Assembly: GCA_965602805.1 (NCBI GenBank)
Contig: CBFCZK010000002.1
Span: forward strand, 1-64,000
Length of the DNA: 64,000 nt
Source: Thiomicrorhabdus sp965602805
GTDB lineage: Bacteria > Pseudomonadota > Gammaproteobacteria > Thiomicrospirales > Thiomicrospiraceae
Direction: 5' to 3'
The translations under genes and the position numbers were made by a program. Positions within the stretch are counted from its first letter, which is position 1. Every line of letters begins with the position of its first letter. Shown piece by piece: positions 8,895-17,673 of the stretch. The notes under the pieces were generated by a model that worked only from the letters and a program-made list of their open reading frames with translations, had not been told where the DNA came from and did no database searches.

Positions 8895-9998
8895 ATGTGG
8901 ATCTGGGAAAATAAAAACTGGCCAAAATTTGAATATGATTTACAGTTGGTCATGCCTTACTTAGAGCAGACTGTTCGAAATATTGCCCCCTTAGCTACTT
9001 TGGCAAATCAACTGGATGAAAATAAACGCCTGCAGTTAGAATCTCAAGTCTTATTAGATGAAGCTTTATCGACAGCCAAAATAGAGGGCGAACTCTTAGA
9101 CAGAGAATCGGTTCGTTCAAGCATTGCTAACCGTCTAGGAGTTGGCAACTCAACTCGAATCTCCAAATCTTCTCAAGCATTCATTGATGTACTTTTACAG
9201 TCGATTCGCACATCGAACCAACCACTTAAAGAGTCTGACATTTTTAAATGGCACCATATGCTATTTATTGAAAAGCCGGTACTTTATGAGTTGATTATTG
9301 GTGATTACCGAAACGATACAATGCAAGTTTTATCGGGTAGATACGGTAAACAAACTGTTCATTTTGAAGCACCTTGCTCAAATCGAGAGTGTATTCAACA
9401 AGAGATGAACCAACTGTTTGAATACCTGAATTCTAAGAGCGAAATATCAGGCTACATCAAGGCGGCTATCGCCAAGCTTTGGTTTGTGACTATCCACCCT
9501 TTTGATGATGGCAACGGTAGGTTTTCTCGAATCATTGCTGAAAGATTATTAGCAAACACTGAGAAATCAACGATTCGCCTCTATTCACTCTCTACTGAAA
9601 TTGAAAAAAATAAAAATGAATACTACGAAATTCTAGAGAAAGCTCAAAAAGGTGATTTAAATATAACTGAGTGGATTATTTGGTTTTTAAAGCAAATATC
9701 ATCTTCTTCTGAAGCAAGCTTACATAAGCTACATAAAATCCAACAAAGCACTCTATTCTGGGATAGAACACGTGACATTAGTCTCAATGAACGTCAACGT
9801 AAACTCATAATACGCTTACAAGAAACAGATGATTTTGAAGATGGCGTTTCAAGACGAAAATATAAAAACCTTGTGGGCGCTTCAAATGCCACTGCAGCAA
9901 GAGATTTGAAAGAACTACTTGATCTAAATATTCTAAACGTCGAAGGTGCAGGAAGAGCAACAAAATACACTCTCAATGAGATAGGTAGTTCAATTTAG
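8895..9998 (+). CDS. Fic-domain protein (probable AMP transferase, class II)
   Basis: 367 residues. The N terminus (MWIWENKNWPKF) matches the DUF4172-type leader of many free-standing Fic proteins. An inhibitory-helix motif [S/T]xxxE[G/N] is visible as T60AKIEG65, which places it in the class with an N-terminal inhibitory segment. The catalytic signature HPFDDGNGRFSR is complete at 201-212, so nucleotide transfer (usually AMP from ATP onto a target hydroxyl) is expected. The C terminus (about 300-365) looks like a winged helix (RRKYKNLVGASNATAARDLKEL). The target is unknown. It stands alone, without an antitoxin-like partner, between two integrase fragments, so it is probably cargo of a mobile segment. 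A 37-bp inverted repeat precedes it. Confidence 0.85.
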   Translation: MWIWENKNWPKFEYDLQLVMPYLEQTVRNIAPLATLANQLDENKRLQLESQVLLDEALSTAKIEGELLDRESVRSSIANRLGVGNSTRISKSSQAFIDVLLQSIRTSNQPLKESDIFKWHHMLFIEKPVLYELIIGDYRNDTMQVLSGRYGKQTVHFEAPCSNRECIQQEMNQLFEYLNSKSEISGYIKAAIAKLWFVTIHPFDDGNGRFSRIIAERLLANTEKSTIRLYSLSTEIEKNKNEYYEILEKAQKGDLNITEWIIWFLKQISSSSEASLHKLHKIQQSTLFWDRTRDISLNERQRKLIIRLQETDDFEDGVSRRKYKNLVGASNATAARDLKELLDLNILNVEGAGRATKYTLNEIGSSI

Positions 9999-10036
9999 TT
10001 AGTGTCATATTACATCTAAAAGTCTACATTTGAATA

Positions 10037-10048
10037 GTACCACTACAG
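10037..10048. repeat. 12-bp repeat GTACCACTACAG, copy 2
   Basis: It is identical to 44-55. This copy lies exactly where recognisable integrase sequence begins, so it probably marks the second border of the DNA that split the gene. It may be a mobile-element terminus; no matching element is recognised. Confidence 0.35.
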
Positions 10049-10484
10049 TTTAGAGCAAATTGATCTCTCACGAGGCATCATCTATATCGAAGGAGATGAC
10101 ATTCTAAAGAGTGAACAAGCTTTTGTGGTTCCACTTTCAGACATCGCTATAGAGGTCATTAGAAGACAAAAAAGTAAACACCCAACCAATGTATTCACCT
10201 ATAAGGGTAAATCCATTAGACGGGTGAATACTGGCTCTTTTAAGAAAGCTTGCGACAAAGCAGGCATTGGGCATCTACGCTGGCATGATCTACGGCATAC
10301 TTGGGCAACCTGGCATGTTCAAAGAGGAACGCCTTTAGAAGTACTTCAAGAATTGGGTGGATGGTCTGATTATAAGATGGTTAAGCGTTATGCGCATTTT
10401 ACCCATCAGCATCTACAGCAATATGTAAATAAGAGTCCGAATGCCTCTTCTACAATATTCCCTACAATGACAAATTTTAGGTAA
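10038..10484 (+). pseudogene. Tyrosine integrase, C-terminal catalytic fragment
   Basis: Open from 10038, after an in-frame TAG, to the stop at 10484. It contains the C-terminal half of a tyrosine recombinase: HDLRHTWATW (catalytic H and second R), LGGWSDYKMVKRYAHF (third motif with the nucleophilic Y), and a hydrophilic tail. The N-terminal arm-binding and core-binding domains and the first catalytic arginine are missing. A GTG at 10125 could start a 119-residue piece, but that should be inactive. It ends 56 bp from the 3' end of an initiator tRNA gene, the classical position of an integrase in a tRNA-borne island. Confidence 0.8.
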
Positions 10485-10531
10485 AAAAAAACCTGACCTT
10501 CAAAACACTAAAAGTGTATGAAAATCAGGTT
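10483..10531 (-). terminator. Terminator of the initiator tRNA operon
   Basis: On the minus strand the outer arms AACCTGA and TCAGGTT (10525-10531 and 10490-10496) enclose an inner ACACT/AGTGT hairpin, followed by a run of U encoded by the A tract at 10483-10489. It lies 10 bp past the 3' end of the second tRNA and ends its transcript. It also overlaps the last bases of the integrase fragment. Confidence 0.75.
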
Positions 10532-10540
10532 CTTAGAATG

Positions 10541-10617
<77 letters not shown>

Positions 10618-10670
10618 ACAATTTGTAAACCGAATCGATAATTTTAATAAAAAATCGTTTCTAGAAATGA

Positions 10671-10747
<77 letters not shown>

Positions 10748-10793
10748 ACAATTTCTAACCGAACCAAGAGTGTTTCTCGTTTCGATGTGGCGT

Positions 10794-10821
10794 ATTATAG
10801 GGGGTTGTAGAATTTAAGCAA
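10794..10821 (-). promoter_or_regulatory. Promoter of the initiator tRNA pair
   Basis: On the minus strand there is a consensus TATAAT -10 box (plus-strand ATTATA at 10794-10799) with TTGCTT 16 bp upstream as the -35 (10816-10821). The discriminator is GC-leaning (ACGCCAC), as in growth-rate-controlled tRNA promoters. A GGGGTTG/CAACCCC hairpin (10801-10826) overlaps the -35 region and may also end the upstream nuo/DUF2818 transcript, though it lacks a U tract. Confidence 0.7.
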
Positions 10822-10840
10822 CCCCTAATATCACTTATTT

Positions 10841-11149
10841 CTATTTTAAGAATTTCTTAAGGTTATAACGGTAAATAAACCCTGGAAACGCGAAGATTAT
10901 AAACATGAATAGAGCGATCGTATAGAACTCCCACGTTTGCGCAGAAACGTGACCCATGCTCTTAGTCTCAAGTTGATATGCAAATAATCCAGTGAGCATA
11001 AAGTAGGAGAACCACTCAATTAAGTTCACGACGATCGACTTGTGTGGCACTTTAATAAATAGAAACAGTCTATTGCTAAGAATGAAAGGTAAGTTTGCTA
11101 AAACGACTGCTGTCACAAGTAACAACCAAACAGCTTGAGTTAAATCCAT
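10841..11149 (-). CDS. DUF2818 family membrane protein
   Basis: 102 residues with about three membrane helices (about 5-25, 42-62, 75-95). It belongs to DUF2818, a short family that commonly follows nuoN in beta- and gammaproteobacteria; no function is established. The start has an AAGGA ribosome site 8 nt upstream. A strong hairpin terminator stands between nuoN and this gene, so it is expressed by read-through or from a weak promoter of its own. A complex I link is inferred from position alone. Confidence 0.8.
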   Translation of the reverse strand: MDLTQAVWLLLVTAVVLANLPFILSNRLFLFIKVPHKSIVVNLIEWFSYFMLTGLFAYQLETKSMGHVSAQTWEFYTIALFMFIIFAFPGFIYRYNLKKFLK

Positions 11150-11167
11150 AATTTAATTCCTTAAATG

Positions 11168-11191
11168 AAAAAAGCCCGGAGCCCGGGCTTT
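11168..11191 (-). terminator. Terminator after nuoN
   Basis: Arms AAAGCCCGG (11171-11179) and CCGGGCTTT (11183-11191) enclose a 3-nt loop; on the minus strand the stem is followed by six U from the A tract at 11168-11173. It lies 19 bp after the nuoN stop and ahead of the DUF2818 gene. Confidence 0.85.
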
Positions 11192-11209
11192 AATTGAATA
11201 TCAATTTAA

Positions 11210-12655
11210 TTAGAAAGTTTTGAGACTGTGATAGCAAAGTTCAATTAAAGAACTTGGAAGTAGACCCAACACGACAAGTAGAATTGCTGTAAAACTAACG
11301 CCCCAAGTTAAGCTAGAGCTAACAGGTTCAAGAGCCGAAGTATCTTCTGGCTTATCAAAGTACATCGCCTTAACGACCTTCAAGTAATAGAAAGCACTGA
11401 TAACGGCCATAATCACGGCAATAACAGCAATCCATGTGAATCCAGCTTTAACCACTTCTTCAATGACAATAATCTTCGCCCAGAATCCGACAAACGGTGG
11501 GATACCTGCCATTGAGAATAGGATGATCAGCATCATGACCGCTAACCAGGGGTTACGTACGTTTAGCCCTTTAAAGTCTGATATTAAATCGAACTCTTTA
11601 CCCGTTTTAGAAAGCGCAACAATCATCCCGAAACCAGCTACACCCGTGATAGCGTAGATAATCACGTAGAACATTGAAGCCGAGTAACCTTCTGGCGTTG
11701 CAGCAATCACACCCAGTAGCAAGAAACCAATATGGCCGATACCAGAATAAGCCAATAAGCGTTTTAAGTTATCTTGAGCAATGGCAATAATAGAACCAAT
11801 AACCATTGATAGAATCGAGATGATAATAATCAACGACTGCCAATCTTCAATCAGACCAGGCATACCTTCTGCAAGCAGACGGTATAACATAGCAAAACCA
11901 GCGATTTTTGGCGCAGTACCAATGTATAACGTTACTGCTGTCGGTGCGCCATGATAAACATCTGGAACCCACATGTGGAATGGAACTGCACCAAGTTTAA
12001 ACGCCAGACCGATGACAACAAAAACAACACCAAATGAAAGTACAACACTGTCTACTTGTCCTGAAGCAATAATCTTAGCCATTTCTGGGAAAGTAATGGA
12101 CCCTGTTGCGCCATAAATCATTGAGAAACCGTATAACAACATCCCTGTCGCTAATGCACCAAGTACAAAATACTTAAGGGCGGCTTCAACGGCATGTGCA
12201 CAGTCTTTACGTAGAGCAATCATGGCAATCATAGCCAGTGACATAATTTCTAGACCAAGGTACATGGTAATCATGTTGTGGGCAGAAATCATAACGAACA
12301 TACCCAGCACACCAAACAAACCTAGTACAAAGTATTCTCCGCTGAAGAACTTGTGCTGTAACAAATATTCTCTAGAAAACAAGAAAATACCCATCGAAAT
12401 CGCAATGGTAAAGAGTTTAAGAATGTCCGCAAAACTATCACGTACAAAACTACCGTCAAAAGTGATGACTTGAGTTGTAGTAAAGCTGCTAAGTATTAGG
12501 TAACCGACGACGACTAAACTGATTTGAGTCGCGTAATAGGTAGCCATTTGATAACGTTTTGACCAAAAGGTATCTGCAACCAAGATAAAAGAGATTAGCG
12601 CTAATAACGCCATCTCTGGTATAGCAGGTGCAAATGCTGGAATTACAAAATTCAT
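11210..12655 (-). CDS. nuoN: NADH-quinone oxidoreductase subunit N
   Basis: 481 residues, the usual length. It is one of the three antiporter-like proton-pumping subunits in the membrane arm of complex I, with about 14 membrane helices. Family stretches include MYLGLEIMSLAMIAM near 130, the KLGAVPFHMWVPDVYHGAPT motif near 228, and AYSGIGHIGFLLLG near 300. It is the last nuo gene of the operon, 23 bp after nuoM, and is closed by a strong terminator. Confidence 0.97.
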   Translation of the reverse strand: MNFVIPAFAPAIPEMALLALISFILVADTFWSKRYQMATYYATQISLVVVGYLILSSFTTTQVITFDGSFVRDSFADILKLFTIAISMGIFLFSREYLLQHKFFSGEYFVLGLFGVLGMFVMISAHNMITMYLGLEIMSLAMIAMIALRKDCAHAVEAALKYFVLGALATGMLLYGFSMIYGATGSITFPEMAKIIASGQVDSVVLSFGVVFVVIGLAFKLGAVPFHMWVPDVYHGAPTAVTLYIGTAPKIAGFAMLYRLLAEGMPGLIEDWQSLIIIISILSMVIGSIIAIAQDNLKRLLAYSGIGHIGFLLLGVIAATPEGYSASMFYVIIYAITGVAGFGMIVALSKTGKEFDLISDFKGLNVRNPWLAVMMLIILFSMAGIPPFVGFWAKIIVIEEVVKAGFTWIAVIAVIMAVISAFYYLKVVKAMYFDKPEDTSALEPVSSSLTWGVSFTAILLVVLGLLPSSLIELCYHSLKTF

Positions 12656-12678
12656 ATTGTTAACTCACCTATTCCGAA

Positions 12679-14193
12679 TTAAAGTTTAGAGGTTGTTGCT
12701 TGAACAAGTAACTGTTCAACAGAAGTATGCATCACTTCCATTAATGGACTTGGGAACACACCCAGTGCAATAATCGCAATTGCAAGTGTCGCCATAATGG
12801 CAAACTCACGTTTATTTAGATCTTGAAGATTCTCAACGTTCTCATTGGTCACAGGACCAAAGAAAACACGTTTCACCATCCATAGCGTATAAGCAGCACC
12901 GATAACCAATGTTAGCGCGGCAAGCGTTCCGTACCATAGGTTTGCTTTAAAGGCACTTAAGATAACCATGAATTCACCAACGAACCCAGAAGTACCCGGA
13001 AGGCCTACATTCGCCATAGAGAAGATAACCGCGAATAAAACAAACCATGGCATTTTATTAACAACACCGCTGTAAGCTGAAATTTCACGTGTATGCATTC
13101 GATCGTAAAGCACACCAATCGCTAGGAACATTGCGCCGGAAATGAAACCGTGGGAGATCATCTGAACCATCGCCCCTTCCATACCCAACTGTGCACCTTG
13201 CATAGAACCGGTTGACTGAACAATGTCATACACTAAGAACATACCTAGTGTGACGAAACCCATGTGAGAAATTGATGAGTAAGCGACTAGTTTCTTCATA
13301 TCGTTTTGAGCAAGTGCAACGATACCGATATAAACAATTGCAATCAGTGACAATGCAATAACTAACCAGTCTAATGTCATTGAAGCATCAGGCGTAATCG
13401 GTAAACTGAAACGTACAAATCCGTATCCACCCATTTTCAACATGATTGCCGCAAGGACAACAGAACCTGCTGTTGGTGCTTCAACGTGCGCATCTGGTAA
13501 CCATGTATGCACAGGGAACATTGGAATCTTAACTGCGAAAGCTGCTAAGAATGCCAAGAAGATCAGAATCTGCGCCGTCATGCCTAAATGCATACCTTGG
13601 AAATCAAGGATTGAGAAGCTACCTGATTGGTAATACATATATAGGAATGAAACCAACATGAAGACCGAACCTAAGAAGGTATATAGGAAGAACTTCAATG
13701 TTGCATAAACTCTACGCGGCCCACCCCATTTACCAATGACGATAAACATTGGAATTAATAGCGCTTCCCAGAAAATATAGAAAAGAATCGAGTCGAGTGC
13801 AACAAATACACCAACCATAATCCCACCCATAATAAGGAATGCACCCATGTACTGTTCTACACGGTCTTTAATCACGTCCCAAGCAGAAGCAATAACTAAC
13901 ACTTGTGTAAACGTGGTTAGCAATACCAATGGCATAGACAGACCATCAACTCCTAGATGGTAGTTGATGTTAAACATGGGAATCCATGCGACATTTTCAA
14001 CAAACTGCATAGAAGCAGTCGAGTTATCAAATCCAGTCCACAATGGAATTGAAAGAATAAACGTTAACCCAACGGTTATAAGTGATAACCATTTTGCAAC
14101 AGTATCGTTATTACGACCTGCAAACAGTACTAATAGACCACCCAAAATAGGCAGCCATATCAATGTACTTAAAATAGGAAAGCTTGTTAGCAT
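12679..14193 (-). CDS. nuoM: NADH-quinone oxidoreductase subunit M
   Basis: 504 residues, full length. It is a second antiporter-like subunit of the complex I membrane arm. The conserved lysine-bearing helix KIPMFPVHTWLPDAHVEAPT (near 222) and MKKLVAYSSISHMGFVTLG (near 302) are present. It couples quinone reduction to proton translocation together with NuoL and NuoN. It lies between nuoL and nuoN with short gaps (34 and 23 bp), in the standard order, and is intact. Confidence 0.97.
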   Translation of the reverse strand: MLTSFPILSTLIWLPILGGLLVLFAGRNNDTVAKWLSLITVGLTFILSIPLWTGFDNSTASMQFVENVAWIPMFNINYHLGVDGLSMPLVLLTTFTQVLVIASAWDVIKDRVEQYMGAFLIMGGIMVGVFVALDSILFYIFWEALLIPMFIVIGKWGGPRRVYATLKFFLYTFLGSVFMLVSFLYMYYQSGSFSILDFQGMHLGMTAQILIFLAFLAAFAVKIPMFPVHTWLPDAHVEAPTAGSVVLAAIMLKMGGYGFVRFSLPITPDASMTLDWLVIALSLIAIVYIGIVALAQNDMKKLVAYSSISHMGFVTLGMFLVYDIVQSTGSMQGAQLGMEGAMVQMISHGFISGAMFLAIGVLYDRMHTREISAYSGVVNKMPWFVLFAVIFSMANVGLPGTSGFVGEFMVILSAFKANLWYGTLAALTLVIGAAYTLWMVKRVFFGPVTNENVENLQDLNKREFAIMATLAIAIIALGVFPSPLMEVMHTSVEQLLVQATTSKL

Positions 14194-14227
14194 GAATTCC
14201 AGTCCCTTATCTTCTTATTCTTTTTAA

Positions 14228-16207
14228 TTACCAAAGTGTCCAAACTAGCATAACTAGTAGGCCTAAAATCATGACAAACGCATAGTGATACATGAAACCA
14301 GTCTGACTTTGACGTAACACGTTAGCCGAGTTAGCCACTGCCATAAAGGTGTTTGTCACCATACCGGTATCAATGATTTTAGTATCAACAACGCGGCTAA
14401 AGAAATGCCCTAGCTTGCGTGTACCATCAACAAAGACGATATCGTTGAAACGATCAAAACCATAAGCGCTGTCTAGAACGTAAAAACCACGTGGACACAT
14501 TTCCTTTAACTTAGCAGGCAATGTCGGTACTTTGACATACAACAACCATGCTATGAATACACCAGATACCGCTAAGATAACAGGTAGTGTCAGGAATGAA
14601 TGGACAATCAAATCTACCGCACCATGGAAGTAGTTTGTGTAGACCGCAAGCATCACGTCATTAGCAGGTTGTACATAAATCGAATCACCGAAATAAGCCC
14701 CCGTTAACATCGGTTCAATCATTGGTAAGCCCATCAGTGCCGCAGGAATCGCTAACAAAATTAACGGTACAGTGACAACCCATGGAGACTCTTTGATCTG
14801 ATGTGTCTTCACGTATTCACTTTCTTCTCCGTGGAAGACCAGGAAGAACATACGGAAGCTATAGAATGCAGTGATAAAGACACCTGCCATCAATAGTACA
14901 TAAGAGAATGAAGAACCAAAACGCTCTGCCTCATTAAGCGACAATAAAATGCTGTCTTTTGAGAAGAACCCTGAGAAGCCAGGGAAACCGATCAATGCTA
15001 ATGAACCGACTAACATCGCAATATAAGTGATCGGCATATACTTCTTAAGCCCACCCATATCGGATATCTCTTGCTTGTGGTGCATCGCGATAATTACAGA
15101 ACCAGCCGCTAGGAATAACAGTGCTTTGAAGAATGCATGGGTTAATACATGGAACATACCTGCAGCGTAGGCAGAAGCACCCATTGCTGCAATCATATAA
15201 CCAAGTTGGGATAGCGTTGAATAAGCGACAACGCGTTTAATATCCGTCTGTATTAGACCTAACAATCCCATTAAGAATGCGGTTACCGCACCCGTAATCA
15301 AGACAACGCTTAAAGCGGTTTCAGAAAGTTCGAACGCTGGAGACAGACGCGCAATTAAGAACACACCTGCGGTTACCATTGTTGCCGCGTGAATCAGAGC
15401 CGAGATAGGCGTTGGGCCTTCCATTGATTCTGGAAGCCAAACATGTAATGGCATTTGTGCTGATTTACCCATCGCACCGATGAATAACAGGATCAACATC
15501 ATGGTAATCATTGACCATTCAACACCTGGTACGATTTCAATCATGACATCTTTATTTGCCGACAATTGAGCGAAGAATTCGTTGTAATCCATGGTGTTGA
15601 AATAAACGAAAACCACGGCGATCCCCAGAATGAATCCTAAATCACCAACACGGTTCACTAAGAATGCCTTTAGGTTTGCTTGAATCGCTGATTCACGCTT
15701 CATGTAGAAACCGATCAATAGGTAAGAAACAAGGCCTACCGCTTCCCAACCAAAGAACAGTTGTAGGAAGTTGTTTGCCATAACCAATGAAAGCATTGAA
15801 AAGGTAAACAATGAGATATAACTGAAGAAACGCTGATAGTAAGGATCATTATGACCATAGTCCTCGTCATGATCCATATAACCTACTGTGTAGATATGAA
15901 CCATTAAAGATACAAACGTCACTACCAACATCATCGTTGCAGACAGCTGATCAATCATAAAGCCGATTTCAAAACGAATACCGTCTGAAACCATCCAAGT
16001 GTAAAGACTGGCGTTATAGGCTTCTGTGCTGTTTAAGACAAACATATTGAATACGTAAGCTGATAACAGCATTGAAATCGCCACACCGATAATGGTCGCA
16101 AAATGCGCCCCACTACGGCCAATCTGACGTCCCAACAAACCAGCGATCAAAGCACCAATAAGAGGGGAAATAAGAATTAAAGTTAAAATCGTGTGTAACA
16201 TTAACAA
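14228..16207 (-). CDS. nuoL: NADH-quinone oxidoreductase subunit L
   Basis: 659 residues, the largest antiporter-like subunit, at the distal end of the complex I membrane arm. The quinone/Mrp motif KSAQMPLHVWLPESMEGPTP is near 243, and TDIKRVVAYSTLSQLGYM near 320. The long C-terminal part (about 500-659) should hold the lateral helix that runs along NuoM and NuoN. It abuts nuoK directly, with its ATG at 16207 and the nuoK stop at 16208-16210, so translation is likely coupled. Confidence 0.97.
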   Translation of the reverse strand: MLMLHTILTLILISPLIGALIAGLLGRQIGRSGAHFATIIGVAISMLLSAYVFNMFVLNSTEAYNASLYTWMVSDGIRFEIGFMIDQLSATMMLVVTFVSLMVHIYTVGYMDHDEDYGHNDPYYQRFFSYISLFTFSMLSLVMANNFLQLFFGWEAVGLVSYLLIGFYMKRESAIQANLKAFLVNRVGDLGFILGIAVVFVYFNTMDYNEFFAQLSANKDVMIEIVPGVEWSMITMMLILLFIGAMGKSAQMPLHVWLPESMEGPTPISALIHAATMVTAGVFLIARLSPAFELSETALSVVLITGAVTAFLMGLLGLIQTDIKRVVAYSTLSQLGYMIAAMGASAYAAGMFHVLTHAFFKALLFLAAGSVIIAMHHKQEISDMGGLKKYMPITYIAMLVGSLALIGFPGFSGFFSKDSILLSLNEAERFGSSFSYVLLMAGVFITAFYSFRMFFLVFHGEESEYVKTHQIKESPWVVTVPLILLAIPAALMGLPMIEPMLTGAYFGDSIYVQPANDVMLAVYTNYFHGAVDLIVHSFLTLPVILAVSGVFIAWLLYVKVPTLPAKLKEMCPRGFYVLDSAYGFDRFNDIVFVDGTRKLGHFFSRVVDTKIIDTGMVTNTFMAVANSANVLRQSQTGFMYHYAFVMILGLLVMLVWTLW

Positions 16208-16513
16208 CTACCCTTTTAGTGAGCTAAGATCATCAACATTGATGCTCTTACGTTTACGGAATACTAAAACAACTATCGCCAAACCAATGGCAGCTTCTGC
16301 AGCCGCAACGGTTAGGATAAAGAAGACGAAAATTTGACCCGTTACATCATTTAGATAGTGAGAGAATGCAACTAAATTGGTATTAACAGCCAATAGCAAT
16401 AATTCAATCGACATCAGTAAGACGATGACGTTTTTTCTATTTAAGAAAATACCCGCCATACTAATCATAAACAGGACTGCACCAAAAATTAGGTAATCAG
16501 AAAGAGCAATCAT
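16208..16513 (-). CDS. nuoK: NADH-quinone oxidoreductase subunit K
   Basis: 101 residues, the standard size, with three membrane helices. Helix 1 is followed by the conserved SIELLLLAVNTNLVAFS, whose glutamates belong to the chain of charged residues through the membrane arm, and helix 3 by AAEAAIGLAIVVLVFR. Its start overlaps the nuoJ stop by 4 bp. Standard position between nuoJ and nuoL. Confidence 0.97.
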   Translation of the reverse strand: MIALSDYLIFGAVLFMISMAGIFLNRKNVIVLLMSIELLLLAVNTNLVAFSHYLNDVTGQIFVFFILTVAAAEAAIGLAIVVLVFRKRKSINVDDLSSLKG

Positions 16514-17151
16514 TTTTCGTCCTCTTCTTTACTCGGGATATCTTTTTCAACCACTGAAGCCATCTTGACCATTCTGAAACGGTCAGTTGCTAAAGTTTTA
16601 ACTTGCTTATCGATATCTTGATATAAGACTTCAGTAGTCGGACGACGACGTAGCGTCAATGCAATCGCTGCAACAATACCAAGCAGTAACAAAACCGCTG
16701 CTAATACGAAAGCATAAGCATGGGTGGTATATAAAGGAATCGCAATCGATTTAGTGTTGTTGTAATCCGCTGGATGACTGACAGGCGCACCTGTCACTTC
16801 GAGACCAAAATGTTCAGGCCCAAGTACCAAGTACATCATCGCAAAAATAGCAATTGCAGCCATCACCCCTAAAGGTAGGTATTGTGTAAAACCTTCCTTT
16901 AACACGCTCATATTGATATCCAACATCATAACGACGAAGAGGAATAAAACCATAAGTGCACCGACATAGACCAGGATTAGTACAAGGCCTAAGAATTCAG
17001 CCTGCGCCATAATCCAGACACCAGCCGTAGCAATAAAGGCAAGGATTAACCAAAGGGCTGCTTTTACCGGGTTTTTGATGGTAATCATCATCAACCCAGA
17101 AATCGTAGCAACCGCAGTTAACAGATAAAAGATAAATAGTTCAAATGTCAT
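16510..17151 (-). CDS. nuoJ: NADH-quinone oxidoreductase subunit J
   Basis: 213 residues, slightly longer than the E. coli protein (184) because of a charged C-terminal tail (about 175-213, ending DIPSKEEDEK). It is a five-helix membrane subunit. The conserved GLVLILVYVGALMVLFLFVVMML helix region is near 55-77 and helps couple quinone chemistry to pumping. It sits between nuoI (17 bp gap) and nuoK (overlap). Confidence 0.95.
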   Translation of the reverse strand: MTFELFIFYLLTAVATISGLMMITIKNPVKAALWLILAFIATAGVWIMAQAEFLGLVLILVYVGALMVLFLFVVMMLDINMSVLKEGFTQYLPLGVMAAIAIFAMMYLVLGPEHFGLEVTGAPVSHPADYNNTKSIAIPLYTTHAYAFVLAAVLLLLGIVAAIALTLRRRPTTEVLYQDIDKQVKTLATDRFRMVKMASVVEKDIPSKEEDEK

Positions 17152-17168
17152 ATTGAGTTCGCTTTCCG

Positions 17169-17660
17169 TTATCGATACTTAGCATCAACCGCGCGATCCG
17201 CAGCGATTTGAGCTTCATGTTTGTCGCCAAACTCTAAAAGTCTGTCTTTCGTCATAATGTGAAGACCGCGTTCTTGAAAGTCATATTCAAATACACGCGT
17301 CTCAACAACTGCGTCTACTGGGCAGGCCTCTTCACAGAAACCACAGTAGATACACTTGAACATATCAATATCGTATTGTGTTGTTCTACGAGAACCGTCT
17401 TCACGCTCTTCAGATTCAATAGTAATTGCGTTCGCAGGACATACCGCTTCACACAGTTTACAAGCGATACAACGCTCTTCACCATTTTCATAACGACGTA
17501 GAGCGTGATGACCACGGAAACGAGGAGAAAGAGGTGTTTTTTCTTCTGGGTAACGAACCGTAATCTTTCTTTTGAAAAGATATTTACCGGTAACGCTCAT
17601 GCCTCTGAATAAATCAATGAGGCCCCATGTTTTTATTTGATGCTTTAAAAATCTAACCAT
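17169..17660 (-). CDS. nuoI: NADH-quinone oxidoreductase subunit I
   Basis: 163 residues. It is the peripheral-arm ferredoxin-like subunit that holds two [4Fe-4S] clusters (N6a, N6b). Both motifs are complete: CIACKLCEAVCPANA and CIYCGFCEEACPVDA, near 63 and 102. The amphipathic N terminus (HQIKTWGLIDLFRGM) docks on the membrane arm. Standard place between nuoH (13 bp) and nuoJ. Confidence 0.97.
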   Translation of the reverse strand: MVRFLKHQIKTWGLIDLFRGMSVTGKYLFKRKITVRYPEEKTPLSPRFRGHHALRRYENGEERCIACKLCEAVCPANAITIESEEREDGSRRTTQYDIDMFKCIYCGFCEEACPVDAVVETRVFEYDFQERGLHIMTKDRLLEFGDKHEAQIAADRAVDAKYR

Positions 17661-17673
17661 GTCACCCTCTAAA

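Noticed and set aside
8401..10484. One integrase gene simply split by a clean insertion
   Set aside because: The two pieces overlap by about five homologous but non-identical codons, so a clean insertion with a short target duplication does not explain them.
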